64,000 nt of DNA from Azophilus sp963663395 (GCA_963663395.1 OY760226.1:2976001-3040000), one strand, 5' to 3'. Shown: positions 1-8,254, numbered from the stretch's first letter. Numbers and translations are program-made. Notes: generated by a model from the sequence alone, not told the origin.

Positions 1-206
1 GGTGAGCCGGGACTGTCGTAGCCAAGAACCCTGCCGTCTCTCTGGAGTGCAGACAGGCGATCTGCGATTTCGCCCTGTCCGACGACAACGGCCGGTCCTC
101 CGGTCTGCCGCACGATGAAGACGCCAGTGCCGCCAATGTCGGAAAAATCCGCACTCAGCGGGCGCCAGACGTCCCCCGCGGGATCTCCCCAATCAAGTTG
201 AAACAC
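1..206 (-). CDS. Partial GIY-YIG-like protein (N-terminal part; runs off the window)
   Basis: The reverse strand reads a coherent 68-residue N-terminus that continues past position 1. The start is a GTG at 206 because AAGGAG lies six bases upstream of it. Visible segments are GTGVFIVRQ followed by VVVGQGEIADRLSALQRD. That GVF-x(n)-VGQG-I-x-RL pattern resembles small GIY-YIG-like nuclease domains, where a GIY strand is followed by a V-G-x-G strand and a helix with a conserved Arg. The catalytic C-terminal half is outside the window, so function cannot be settled. It is transcribed away from the isochorismatase-type gene. A different fold with a similar strand pattern remains possible. Confidence 0.45.
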   Translation of the reverse strand, partial: MFQLDWGDPAGDVWRPLSADFSDIGGTGVFIVRQTGGPAVVVGQGEIADRLSALQRDGRVLGYDSPGS

Positions 207-505
207 CCCACACTCCTTCGGTTTGCCGTCGTCAGGTTGGGCTGATCTACCGATCCTGTCCTTGCCGCCGACAGGTCTGACGAGTTTACACTTCCTGCTC
301 GAACCGTTGCGCGCGGCCGCACCGGCACGACACTCGGTCGTGTCGGCTCCGAGTTACGACTTGTGGCCGGGACTCTCTGTCTGCGGCAGATGCCGGATCG
401 ACGACCTTCCGAGACACTTGTGCGCTGATATTTGGTATAACTGGAACTTTCCCGAACGACGACATATTGAACGGACTTCCCAATCATCCTGACAGGAGGT
501 GACAC
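207..505. promoter_or_regulatory. Divergent intergenic region between the GIY-YIG-like gene and the isochorismatase-type gene
   Basis: About 300 bases without a supported gene, holding the upstream regions of two divergent genes. Near 205-300 there are diverged direct repeats of about 39-40 bases, seen best as two copies sharing CCTGnCGnCGGCAA on the minus strand. At 327-343 there is a small inverted repeat, CACGAC/GTCGTG with a five-base loop. A TATAAC element lies at about 436-441 without a convincing -35 partner. The ribosome site CAGGAGGTGACAC for the next gene is strong. Confidence 0.4.
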
Positions 506-1249
506 ATGTCCCAGGTAGAGATTCTCGACCGATCGGAAATGACCGACCGACTCAAGGAGATGATCCGGCTCGACCCGAAGGAAACGGCCGTCGTCACCAT
601 CGACATGCACCGGGGCCACCTCGACCCCGAAGTGGCGACCATGCCGGCCAGTGACGAGGATTGCGTGAAGGTCATCGGCAATGCCGAGGAATTGATTCAA
701 TTCGCCCGCAGCTACGAAATTCCCATCATTCACGTGAAGCTCGTCTTCCGAAAGATTCCGGGCCTCGGCAGCGAGGGCATGACGGTGCCCTTCTGGAAGG
801 CGCTGCACGACATCCAGGACGAGAAGAACCGCCTCACCCCCGGACGCAAGAGCACGGTTAACGACCACAACATCATGGGTGAAGTCACCACCGAACTGAT
901 CCCGAGCCTGTACGAGGACGGCGACTACGTCATCGACAACAAGAAGCGCCTGGACTGCTTCATGGGAACGGACCTGAAGGGTCTGCTGGATATGCTGGGC
1001 GTGAAGAACGTCTGCATGATGGGCATCAACACCAACACCTGCGTCATGAACACCGCCTTCACGGCGTTCAACTACGACTACACCGTGGTCGTCCTCTCGG
1101 ACTGCGTGGCGAGCATGTACGGGGCTGACCTCCACGCCCTCGGGCTGCAGAACGTCGTTCGCTGCCTTGGGTGGGTGCTGGACAACGAGGAGTTCATGAA
1201 CAAAGTGGCCCCGGGCCGAAACGAACAGGTCGGGGTTGGGGCAGGGTAG
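506..1249 (+). CDS. Isochorismatase-family cysteine hydrolase
   Basis: This 247-residue protein is a cytosolic amidohydrolase of the isochorismatase/nicotinamidase-like superfamily. The expected catalytic triad is visible: Asp33 in TIDMHRGHLD, Lys146 or Lys147 in DNKKRLD, and nucleophile Cys179 in INTNTCVM. The His-rich first motif and the NTNTC motif resemble enzymes that hydrolyse small amides such as carbamoylated amines, biuret-like compounds or maleamate; the exact substrate cannot be read from sequence. The start is fixed by AGGAGG seven bases upstream. The alpha/beta hydrolase gene follows 33 bases downstream on the same strand, so the two may form a small hydrolytic operon. Confidence 0.85.
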   Translation: MSQVEILDRSEMTDRLKEMIRLDPKETAVVTIDMHRGHLDPEVATMPASDEDCVKVIGNAEELIQFARSYEIPIIHVKLVFRKIPGLGSEGMTVPFWKALHDIQDEKNRLTPGRKSTVNDHNIMGEVTTELIPSLYEDGDYVIDNKKRLDCFMGTDLKGLLDMLGVKNVCMMGINTNTCVMNTAFTAFNYDYTVVVLSDCVASMYGADLHALGLQNVVRCLGWVLDNEEFMNKVAPGRNEQVGVGAG

Positions 1250-1282
1250 GCACCGTCTTCGACAGCGAGAGGGCGTTATTCA

Positions 1283-2083
1283 GTGCCCACCCAGACCGTA
1301 GGTGACGTTGAGCTTTACTACGAGCTTCACGGGGCAGGGCAGCCCATAGTCCTCATCCACGGTCTCGCGGGGGATTGCAACGCCTGGAACGCGCAGGTCG
1401 AAGTTTTCTCGAAGGATTACCGGGTGCTGGCGTTCGACAACCGGGGAGCGGGCCGGAGTTCGGCGCCGGATTATCCCTACACCACAAGGCAGTTCGCCGA
1501 TGACACCATCGGGCTGATGGACGCCGTGGGGATCACCGAGCCCGCTCATGTCGTCGGCCGGTCGATGGGAGGGGCCATCGCCCAGGAAATCACGCTCGCT
1601 TATCCGGACCGAGTCAAGAGCCTGGTGATCACCGCCTCCTTCGGGAAGCTCGACCGCTACGGCTACCAGATTCTCTCCAACATCAACGAGGTGGTGAAAG
1701 CGCAGGGCTTCGCGGCCGCGGCCAGGCACCAGTCGCTGTTCTTCTTCCCGCCGCCCTATTTCAACGAGAACCAGGAACAACTCGACGCTTTCGAGGAACG
1801 GCTGACGAACGCCGCCGGGCCCGTGCACGGCTACTCGAATGCCACCCACGCCTGCCTCACGCACGACTCGCTCGACCGGCTGCACCAGGTGAAATGCCCG
1901 GCCCTCGTGATGACGGGCGGGCGGGACGTGCTCTGTGCGGCCGACGCCTCGAGAGCGATCGCGGAGCGGATTCCGAACTGCAAACTCCGGGTCTACGAAG
2001 AGGCCAGCCATTTTTTCCTGGTTCAGTGTTACGAGGAGTCCATGGCTGACCTGAAGAACTTCATCGACGAGCAGGCCGCCTGA
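1283..2083 (+). CDS. Alpha/beta hydrolase
   Basis: A cytosolic 266-residue alpha/beta hydrolase. It has an oxyanion-hole HG at residues 26-27 (LIHGLAG), a nucleophile elbow GRSMGG with Ser94, acid Asp215 in GGRDVL and catalytic His243 in ASHFF. Length and motifs match the small esterase, lactonase and C-C hydrolase branch. Start is GTG at 1283 with a GAGAGGG ribosome site. It sits 33 bases after the isochorismatase-type gene, and pairing of an amidase with an alpha/beta hydrolase suggests consecutive steps of one catabolic route. Substrate unknown. About 200 bases without an evident gene follow. Confidence 0.85.
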   Translation: MPTQTVGDVELYYELHGAGQPIVLIHGLAGDCNAWNAQVEVFSKDYRVLAFDNRGAGRSSAPDYPYTTRQFADDTIGLMDAVGITEPAHVVGRSMGGAIAQEITLAYPDRVKSLVITASFGKLDRYGYQILSNINEVVKAQGFAAAARHQSLFFFPPPYFNENQEQLDAFEERLTNAAGPVHGYSNATHACLTHDSLDRLHQVKCPALVMTGGRDVLCAADASRAIAERIPNCKLRVYEEASHFFLVQCYEESMADLKNFIDEQAA

Positions 2084-2283
2084 ACCTGACGCCGGCCCGT
2101 CGACTGCTAACTCAGCATCAACTCATGTAACGGGCCGTTGTCGTCGATGGCAACTGAGAACAGCAGGCACGCCGCTGCTTTATCGAATCCAGCAAGCCCG
2201 CGTCGGAGATTGCCGCCCGGTATCCGCAACGTCCCGCAGGACGTTAGAATCGCGCGCTGGCGAATCGATAGGACGCAATTTCG

Positions 2284-3141
2284 ATGAAAGTGGGATTCTT
2301 CGGGTTCAACAACGGGCCGCTCGCGGACCCGGATGCGATGGAACGTGCGCTCAAGGCCATGGAGGACGCCGGCTTCGAGTCGGCCTGGACCGGCGAGCAC
2401 GTGGTGCTTGTCGATCCGCAGGAACCGCCGTCGCCCGCGCGTCCTGACTTCCCGATGCTCGACACGGTGGCGGCCCTGAGCTTTGCGGCGGCGGTGACGC
2501 AGCGGTTGCGCATCGCGTCCGGCATCATCCTGCTCGCCCAGCGCAACCCGGTGGTGCTGGCCAAGGAATTGGCCGGCATCGATTGCCTGTCGAAGGGACG
2601 CCTCATCTTCGGGGTGGGCGTGGGCTACGTGGAACGGGAGTTCGATGTGATCGGCGTGCCTTACGCGGAGCGGGGCGCCCGGGTGAGCGAGCACATCGAA
2701 GCCATCCGCACGCTCTGGACCCAGGATCGGCCCGCATTCGACGGACGTTTCACCCGCATCGCCGGCGTTCAGCAGAAGCCGATGCCGGTGCAGCAGCCCC
2801 ATCCCCCCATCGTCATCGGCGGCATGTCGCCGCCCGCCTACCGGCGAGCGGTACGCCAGGGCAACGGCTGGTACGGCTTCGCGCAGACCGTGGAGGCTAC
2901 CGCGGCGTCCATCGCAGGATTGCAGCAGGCGGCCGCGGATGTGGAGCGGCCGGCGGAACTCGGCGAACTCGAGATCACGATCACTCCGCCTAGACGGGTC
3001 GATGGCGATGCCGTGAAACGGTACGAAGACCTGGGCGTTTCGCGCCTCGCGCTATTGCCCGGACGCCTCGATTCGAGCGGTAGCGCAGCCGATGACGCGG
3101 TGCGGTTCGTGGAGGAAACCGCTGGAATGCTGGGGCTCTAG
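2284..3141 (+). CDS. LLM-class flavin-dependent oxidoreductase
   Basis: A 285-residue luciferase-like TIM-barrel oxidoreductase using FMNH2 or F420. The family marks are MKVGFFGF at the first strand, ESAWTGEHVVL (residues 33-43), the RIASGIILL strand, and FGVGVGYVEREFDVIGV in mid-protein, followed by PPIVIGGMSPPAYRRA. The overall pattern resembles the putative F420-dependent LLM class. It is one of four LLM enzymes in the window. The reaction could be monooxygenation or F420-linked oxidoreduction; cofactor cannot be told from sequence alone. No strong ribosome site precedes the ATG, but no better start is present. Confidence 0.85.
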   Translation: MKVGFFGFNNGPLADPDAMERALKAMEDAGFESAWTGEHVVLVDPQEPPSPARPDFPMLDTVAALSFAAAVTQRLRIASGIILLAQRNPVVLAKELAGIDCLSKGRLIFGVGVGYVEREFDVIGVPYAERGARVSEHIEAIRTLWTQDRPAFDGRFTRIAGVQQKPMPVQQPHPPIVIGGMSPPAYRRAVRQGNGWYGFAQTVEATAASIAGLQQAAADVERPAELGELEITITPPRRVDGDAVKRYEDLGVSRLALLPGRLDSSGSAADDAVRFVEETAGMLGL

Positions 3142-3184
3142 CCCGAAGCGCCGGGTGAGGCTCGCAAGCTGATCCGTCGACATC

Positions 3185-3724
3185 GTGAAGGCTGTCTTTG
3201 AGCCAGGGGAATTCGTCGCTGCGCGCGACGGAACCGAAATCGCCCCGTTCCTGAACCCGATGGACGCTACGGCGGATGTGGTTCTGCCCGGCAATTCGAA
3301 CCAGGTAAGTGTTGCGGCGGGCCGGCTGCGTTCGGCCGTGGCCTCCGCGATTCACGTGCACCCGGTCGTCACGCAGATTACTTACGTCGTGAGCGGGTGC
3401 CTGACGGTGCAGACGCTCGAGAGCGGTCAGTGCGACCCACACGAGTTCGCCGTAGAGGCTGGTGCGGCTGTAGTGACGTTGCCGGGCCAACCGGTGCAGT
3501 TTCGGAACGATACGCAAGCAAACGTGACGGTGCTGTACATCGTTACGCCGGGCTATGTGAGCGATGACGCCTACGACGACGCCGTACTGCTCGACGACTG
3601 GGCCTCGTCCCTGTCTGATGAAGACTTGGCGGATGCTCGCATGCGCCGCGCGAGCGCCCTGCGCCGGTGCGAAAACCGCGCGGGCGGCACTCGCCACGAA
3701 CTTTCCGGTGTTCGCTTTGTCTGA
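3185..3724 (+). CDS. Cupin-domain protein
   Basis: A 179-residue protein with a single beta-barrel cupin. The segment AIHVHPVVTQITYVVSG (about residues 56-72) fits the first cupin motif, with two His likely binding metal, and LPGQPVQFRNDT (about 99-110) fits the second. The C-terminal 60 residues are charged and may be helical. GTG at 3185 is the only plausible start because an in-frame stop lies just upstream. Cupins range from dioxygenases to sugar-binding sensors, so no reaction is assigned. It lies 43 bases after the LLM gene, so the two could be co-transcribed. Confidence 0.65.
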   Translation: MKAVFEPGEFVAARDGTEIAPFLNPMDATADVVLPGNSNQVSVAAGRLRSAVASAIHVHPVVTQITYVVSGCLTVQTLESGQCDPHEFAVEAGAAVVTLPGQPVQFRNDTQANVTVLYIVTPGYVSDDAYDDAVLLDDWASSLSDEDLADARMRRASALRRCENRAGGTRHELSGVRFV

Positions 3725-3754
3725 GCCCTCTGAATTGAGAGCTGATCACTGAAT

Positions 3755-3970
3755 ATGAATGGAACTGCAAGTGCAGCGCAGGCGATAGTGCCGGCGGAAC
3801 AGGGCGCGTCTGCCTCCGGAAGCGAAGCGCGCCATGCCCGGTTTCGCAGTGCCAATGTCATGGCATCAGCCGGCAGACACATCTGCCCAGACTCGGAGGA
3901 TGCGATTTCCCTGCTCGAATCCGGCTCCATCCGCACTGCCCGTAGCGTTGTCGGGCAACGTCCGGCGTAA
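3755..3970 (+). other. Short ORF in the same frame as, and directly before, the SopB-like gene
   Basis: A 71-codon ORF rich in Ala, Ser and Gly that starts at ATG 3755 and ends at a TAA at 3968-3970. It is in the same reading frame as the SopB-like gene, whose proposed GTG start is only nine bases after this stop. The composition matches the low-complexity N-terminus of the downstream protein. It could be the original N-terminus of the effector-like protein cut off by a nonsense change, or simply open upstream sequence. There is no strong ribosome site for either start. Confidence 0.35.
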
Positions 3971-3979
3971 CCCGAAACC

Positions 3980-5941
3980 GTGGATAATCCAGTAGCTGCT
4001 TCGGGGGACGATGGCAGGCTCAGCCGAGGGGCCGCCGCCGGAAACACCGAATTGCAGCGGTCGGGAACGGCCGCAGGACGTCAGGTGTCGAGAGCCCCGC
4101 CGGAGCGATGCCCTGAATCGCTGGCTAAAAGTGCCGTGACAAGCGCGGTCGACGATGCCGGCACAGTTGCCCGGGACCTTCGATCCCGCCAGGTCCGGGC
4201 AGAGTCGAAATCTGTGTACAGCGCGGCAGCGGTTGTTGATCGTCCCTGGCTTACTTGTGAACAGAACGCAAGTCGCGGAGCGCTTGAGGGGCGCCTGGCC
4301 GAGCTGCGGGAACGAGCGGACCTGTCGCCGGAAGTGCAAGAACGGTTCGATGCCGCCTTCGCCCACCTGTGCGATGTCGAAAGGGATCTGCTGCAAATCA
4401 AAGATTGGCAGGCCCTGATGAAAACCCGGTTTCTGAGGGAGCCGGAATGGTGCGAGTTGGGTGATCGTGTGGATCGTGTTCGATCCAGCCAGCACACCAA
4501 TCTGGACGAGGCGGCCGCCCTGCGCAAGCTGATGCGAGCCCCTTCGGCCTTGAACTCACAAGCTCAGGCGTTGTGCAGAGATCTGCTGCTGCAACTGGTG
4601 CTGGTCCAGGAGCACATCGGTTCGGGCAATGCGCCCTGGCAGGATCTGCTGCTGCGTGTGGAAGTGCCGCTGCCGGCCGATACGGATGCGACCGCGGTGG
4701 TTGAAAACCGCGGCATTCCGGGCGATGCGTTGGCGCGATGTTTCGCGGCGGGGTACCGATGGAACGAGGGCGACAGCGTGGTCGAAAAGGCACTCTACGG
4801 GCATGTGCCCGCACTTGCCGCCACATCGATAGTCAATTCCCATGGCAATGACCTGTTTGTGGGTTTGCGGGTCGGCCTGACCCGTCTCCCGGGGCTCCGA
4901 GAAGCGCCGTTGTGGCAAGCCTCCGACCAGGCAATTCGGGCGCTTGGCGAACTTCTGAACGGGGACCCCGAGCGAGTGGTTGAGAGTCTTGACACTAGTT
5001 CCCCGGTTTCCGATGAGCGAAGCATCGAGACACTGCGCAAACGTTTGCGGGGCGAACCGTTGTTAGCACTGATTGCTACGCTCAGGCTGGAATCGTTCGC
5101 CAAGAAACGAATGGCCGCGCAAGCGGCCGCGGCTGCGATATCGATTGATCCAGAGAAGATGCAGCGCGTCTTGGGCGGAAACCAGGTCGACGTCCGTCTG
5201 TTCGACATTTCACTGATCAATCGCGCTGAATACCAGCATTGGGCGGAACACTTCGAGACCTGCCAGGGGCTTGAACACCGGCCAAACGTCAGCTTGAAAC
5301 TGAACGATGCGGATGGCGGGCAAGTCACCGCTTCTGCGAAGGTCGCCTACCGCGGCTTTGTACTCTGTGTGGATGACCCGGAAGCCGGTTACGACTTATT
5401 GCCGGAGTCCGAATCCAGCGTTGCCCGGCTGTTAGGCGGTTTGCAGTCGCCGGAGGTGGGAGGCGAAGTCGGGGCTCGGGTCTTTGTCCTGCGGTTCGCC
5501 GCGGAGCAAGCGGCGAAGAGACACGCATCGCAGGTTTACAACCATGGCCGAACGCTTCCGGCCCAGGCAATGGAACGTACCTCGAACCTGAGGGTCAGAA
5601 ACGGTGTGGCGACGCTGAAGGCCGACCTCTCTAGTCTTGAACGCGATGCGCTCGCCCTTGAGCAGGCGGGTCAGCAGCTCAAGGATGTTTGGCGCGAACG
5701 AGGGGGCTGGCCGACCGGCGAGGCTGCCTACCGGGTGGCCGCGCGGCTTGCCCTGGTTGCCTTCCACATGGACGAGACGCCGATGCTCAGCTGTTTGAGC
5801 GGCACGGACTTCAACCGTCGCCTGCAAGCAGAATCGAAATGGCTCGCCACCATAGCGGACGGTGAGGACGGACACTTGCCGCCGATGGGCCTGGACATGG
5901 CGAGGTGGGAGGACGTCCTGGACGCTCTTACTGTCGGTTGA
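3980..5941 (+). CDS. SopB/IpgD-like inositol phosphatase homologue with degenerate active site
   Basis: A 653-residue protein that I read as a distant member of the SopB/IpgD/SigD effector family of inositol polyphosphate phosphatases. Family-like blocks appear in order: APWQDLL (about 215), NDLFVGLRVGLTRLPG (about 290), a SLKLNDADGGQVT segment (about 435), then LKDVWRERGGW and AAYRVAARLALVAF before the phosphatase loop. The loop reads CLSGTDFNRR from Cys605, where the family has C-K-S-G-K-D-R-T-G. Cys is kept but the essential Arg of C-x5-R is Phe, and A-E-x-K follows in the family spacing. So it is probably catalytically impaired. The N-terminal 90 residues are low-complexity, as in secreted effectors. 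No secretion system or chaperone gene lies nearby. Start is a GTG; see the in-frame ORF just upstream. Confidence 0.65.
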   Translation: MDNPVAASGDDGRLSRGAAAGNTELQRSGTAAGRQVSRAPPERCPESLAKSAVTSAVDDAGTVARDLRSRQVRAESKSVYSAAAVVDRPWLTCEQNASRGALEGRLAELRERADLSPEVQERFDAAFAHLCDVERDLLQIKDWQALMKTRFLREPEWCELGDRVDRVRSSQHTNLDEAAALRKLMRAPSALNSQAQALCRDLLLQLVLVQEHIGSGNAPWQDLLLRVEVPLPADTDATAVVENRGIPGDALARCFAAGYRWNEGDSVVEKALYGHVPALAATSIVNSHGNDLFVGLRVGLTRLPGLREAPLWQASDQAIRALGELLNGDPERVVESLDTSSPVSDERSIETLRKRLRGEPLLALIATLRLESFAKKRMAAQAAAAAISIDPEKMQRVLGGNQVDVRLFDISLINRAEYQHWAEHFETCQGLEHRPNVSLKLNDADGGQVTASAKVAYRGFVLCVDDPEAGYDLLPESESSVARLLGGLQSPEVGGEVGARVFVLRFAAEQAAKRHASQVYNHGRTLPAQAMERTSNLRVRNGVATLKADLSSLERDALALEQAGQQLKDVWRERGGWPTGEAAYRVAARLALVAFHMDETPMLSCLSGTDFNRRLQAESKWLATIADGEDGHLPPMGLDMARWEDVLDALTVG

Positions 5942-5951
5942 CCGGGCAATC

Positions 5952-6956
5952 TCACACGTCAGCATCGCGCGGTCTCTCGTAGCCCGCGCAATGGCCGTGC
6001 TGAACGGCTGATTGCGAATCGTCGCGGAAGTGCGGCGCCACTTCCTCGGCGAACAGTTGCGCCGGCACCATTGTGTCGCGCCCGAAGAATTCCATCATGA
6101 ACATCGTGCAGCCTAGGTCGACATGCCTGCCGATGGCATCGACGCACTGCGCGGCGGTACCGGTGATGGCGATGGGTCCCTTCGGGTCGCCCATGTGTCC
6201 GCCGAAGATCTTCTGCGCCCGGTCTGCCATCGGCCCGGCGCTCGCCTCGTCTTCGGCGAGCGTCACCAGGCACTGCTGACTGACGACGATCTCCGAGAAA
6301 TCCCGGCCGACGGAGTCGCAGTGACGCTTCAGCACATCGACCTTGTGGCCGAGGTTGGCCTGGTGCCCGGCGAGATTGTTCCACACATCGGCGTGTTCGG
6401 CGGCCAGCTTGAGGGTGACCTGCTCCCCGGCGCCGCCGATCAGGATGGGCACGCGGCGTGGCGGCTTGGGTTGGCAGACAACGTTCTGCGCCTGCACGAA
6501 GCGGCCTTCGTAGGAAACCTCGTCTTCGTCGCCCCACATGCGCTTCAGCAGTTCCACGGTTTCCCGCAACTGCACCAGGCGCTCGGCGGTGGCGTGGAAC
6601 GGTACCCCGAAGTCGGTGAACTCGCGGGGCATCCATCCGGCGCCGAGCCCGGCGATCACCCGGCCGCCGGCGATGTTGTCCGCCGTCGCGATCACCTTGC
6701 CGAGTTGCGCGGCGTTGCGCATGCCGGCCGGCGTCACCAGCGTGCCGATCTCGACCTGCTCGGTGATGGCGGCCAGCGCCGAAACCATGGACCACGCCTC
6801 CAGAATCGGCAGTTGCGGAGACTGGGGGCCGTAGAAGTGGTCGCAGACCCACAGCGAGTCGTAACCCATGCGCTCGAACGCGCCGGCGGCCTCTGCCGCG
6901 GCCACCCAGGGACGCTTGATCTGCGGGATGGTGACGCCGAAGTGCGCAGCGGTCAT
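5952..6956 (-). CDS. LLM-class flavin-dependent oxidoreductase
   Basis: A 334-residue luciferase-like enzyme of the F420/FMN-dependent class. It begins MTAAHFGVTIPQIKRPW, then has GYDSLWVCDHF, the VEIGTLVTPAGMRN strand, RVIAGLGAGWMPREFTDFG and VPILIGGAGE, all standard positions of the fold. I chose ATG 6956 over an upstream in-frame codon because it forms an ATGA overlap with the stop of the small secreted protein gene, indicating translational coupling. It converges with the SopB-like gene, the two stops being ten bases apart. Substrate unknown. Confidence 0.85.
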   Translation of the reverse strand: MTAAHFGVTIPQIKRPWVAAAEAAGAFERMGYDSLWVCDHFYGPQSPQLPILEAWSMVSALAAITEQVEIGTLVTPAGMRNAAQLGKVIATADNIAGGRVIAGLGAGWMPREFTDFGVPFHATAERLVQLRETVELLKRMWGDEDEVSYEGRFVQAQNVVCQPKPPRRVPILIGGAGEQVTLKLAAEHADVWNNLAGHQANLGHKVDVLKRHCDSVGRDFSEIVVSQQCLVTLAEDEASAGPMADRAQKIFGGHMGDPKGPIAITGTAAQCVDAIGRHVDLGCTMFMMEFFGRDTMVPAQLFAEEVAPHFRDDSQSAVQHGHCAGYERPRDADV

Positions 6957-7222
6957 GGGGAACCTCGTCGTTGGTTGAACTCGAACAGCCAAGTGGCCTG
7001 ACTGTCCATGTGGTCCCAGGGAGATGGATCGTTCAATGCCCCGGCCTGATAGATGCGCGTGCCGCGGATCACGAACCGCCCATCGTAGAGTTCGTGCTGT
7101 TCCGGCGCGTAGAACCCCATACCGGTATCGGGCTGGTTTCTGGGCCCACGCTCCGCCGACTCGGCGGCAGCGGTCAGGGCGACAACGGCGATCAGCACGA
7201 GTGGCAGGAGGGAGTAGCGCAT
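6953..7222 (-). CDS. Small exported protein, unknown function
   Basis: An 89-residue protein with a clear Sec signal peptide (MRYSLLPLVLIAVVALTAAA, cleavage probably near residue 20-23). It has no recognised domain after that; the mature part is about 65 residues, rich in polar and aromatic residues, with GFYAPEQHELYDGRFVIRG. GGAG lies about nine bases before the ATG. Its stop overlaps the LLM start by four bases, so the two proteins are made together, although one is exported and the other cytosolic. I do not recognise the family. Confidence 0.6.
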   Translation of the reverse strand: MRYSLLPLVLIAVVALTAAAESAERGPRNQPDTGMGFYAPEQHELYDGRFVIRGTRIYQAGALNDPSPWDHMDSQATWLFEFNQRRGSP

Positions 7223-7263
7223 GGCAGGAATCTCCAGGTTCAGTGTCAGTCTACTCGACGCAG

Positions 7264-7291
7264 TGTGAATCGGCGCGGGGATTGGACGCCG
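7264..7291 (+). repeat. Copy 1 (left end only) of the TGTGAATCGGCG repeat
   Basis: These 28 bases, beginning tgtgaatcggcgcggggatt, are identical to the left end of the inverted-repeat element at 10178-10271. A diverged third copy is at 13802-13893. Here only the left arm remains, and it joins directly to a HigA gene fragment. Confidence 0.75.
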
Positions 7292-7296
7292 GCCCC

Positions 7297-7400
7297 GAAC
7301 AAGGCTGCGGCAACGTATTTGCCGATCTTGGTCTGCCGAACGCCGAATTGCATCTGCTCAAGGCGGATCTCGTCAGCAGAATCGACCAGATCGTACGTCG
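7297..7400 (+). pseudogene. Duplicated fragment of the higA-like antitoxin gene
   Basis: These 104 bases match 9003-9106, inside the HigA-like gene, with three mismatches that I can count. Only codons from near the N-terminal part are present, with no start and no HTH. The fragment abuts the 28-base repeat at 7264-7291 and ends about 75 bases before the SDR start. It is a recent partial duplication, not a gene. Confidence 0.85.
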
Positions 7401-7474
7401 AATTGCCCGATCGGTTGCGGGGCTACACTCGAGGAGTATGGTGGATTCAGCGTTCTCACGGGAGGATCAATAGC

Positions 7475-8254
7475 ATGGATCTGGCCATCGGCGGAAAAAC
7501 CGCCATCGTCTGCGCCGCGGGCACCGACCTGGGTCAGGCTGCGGCCCTGGCCCTGGTCCGGGAGCGTGTCGAGGTCACGGTCACGGAGGCAGACGAGGCC
7601 AAGGCCGGCGAGGTTGGCGTGCGGATTCTGGACGCGACCGGCCGTTCCGTGACCACGGTGGTTTGCGACATCACGGCACCGTCAGGCCGGGCTGCTGCGC
7701 TCGCGGCCTGCCCTGCGCCCGACATTCTGATCAACCATGCGCCCGGCCCGCCGATGGGCGACTTCCGCACATGGACGCACCAGCAGTGGCTGAATGCGGT
7801 GGAAGCGAACATGCTCACGGCCATCGAGTTGATCAAGGCTACCCTCGACGGGATGGTGGAGCGCGGATTCGGCCGCATCGTCAACATCACCAGTCAATCG
7901 GTTCGGGCGCCGATGGCGAATCTCGACCTCTCGAATGCCGCGAGGAGCGGGCTGACCGGTTTTGTCGCCGGAATTGCACGTTATCCGCGCGCAACAGACG
8001 TGACCATCAACAACCTGCTGCCCGGTACCTTCGAGACGGGCCCATTGAAAGCCTACATCGAGAACAACGCCAGGAAAGAAGGCATCGACATGTCGGCCTT
8101 TACCGCCCGGCTACTGGGCGACAATCCCCTGCAACGCCTTGGCAAGCCCGAAGAGTTCGGTGCGCTGTGCGCATTCCTCTGCAGTCGGCAGGCCGGGTAC
8201 ATCAACGGGCAGAATATTCTGATCGACGGCGGTAACTTTCCAGGGACGTTGTAG
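7475..8254 (+). CDS. SDR-family protein lacking the usual Tyr-x3-Lys pair
   Basis: A 259-residue protein with the Rossmann fold of short-chain dehydrogenases: TAIVCAAGTDLGQAAA at the cofactor site, DILINHAPGPP where classical members have the NAG motif, VEANMLTAIELI, and a C-terminal NILIDGGNFPGT. The catalytic region reads NITSQSV then LDLSNAARSGLTGF, so the usual Y-x3-K is replaced by L-x3-A. Other SDR paralogues with a LSNAAR sequence exist, so this is an atypical subfamily rather than decay, but redox activity is uncertain. The start is ATG 7475, preceded by GGAGGATCAATAGC. The upstream DNA is the repeat and HigA-fragment region. Confidence 0.8.
   Translation: MDLAIGGKTAIVCAAGTDLGQAAALALVRERVEVTVTEADEAKAGEVGVRILDATGRSVTTVVCDITAPSGRAAALAACPAPDILINHAPGPPMGDFRTWTHQQWLNAVEANMLTAIELIKATLDGMVERGFGRIVNITSQSVRAPMANLDLSNAARSGLTGFVAGIARYPRATDVTINNLLPGTFETGPLKAYIENNARKEGIDMSAFTARLLGDNPLQRLGKPEEFGALCAFLCSRQAGYINGQNILIDGGNFPGTL

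Noticed and set aside
155..1135. A 326-codon minus-strand frame over the isochorismatase-type gene
   Set aside because: Antisense to a gene with an intact catalytic triad; its last part overlaps the GIY-YIG-like gene in another frame.
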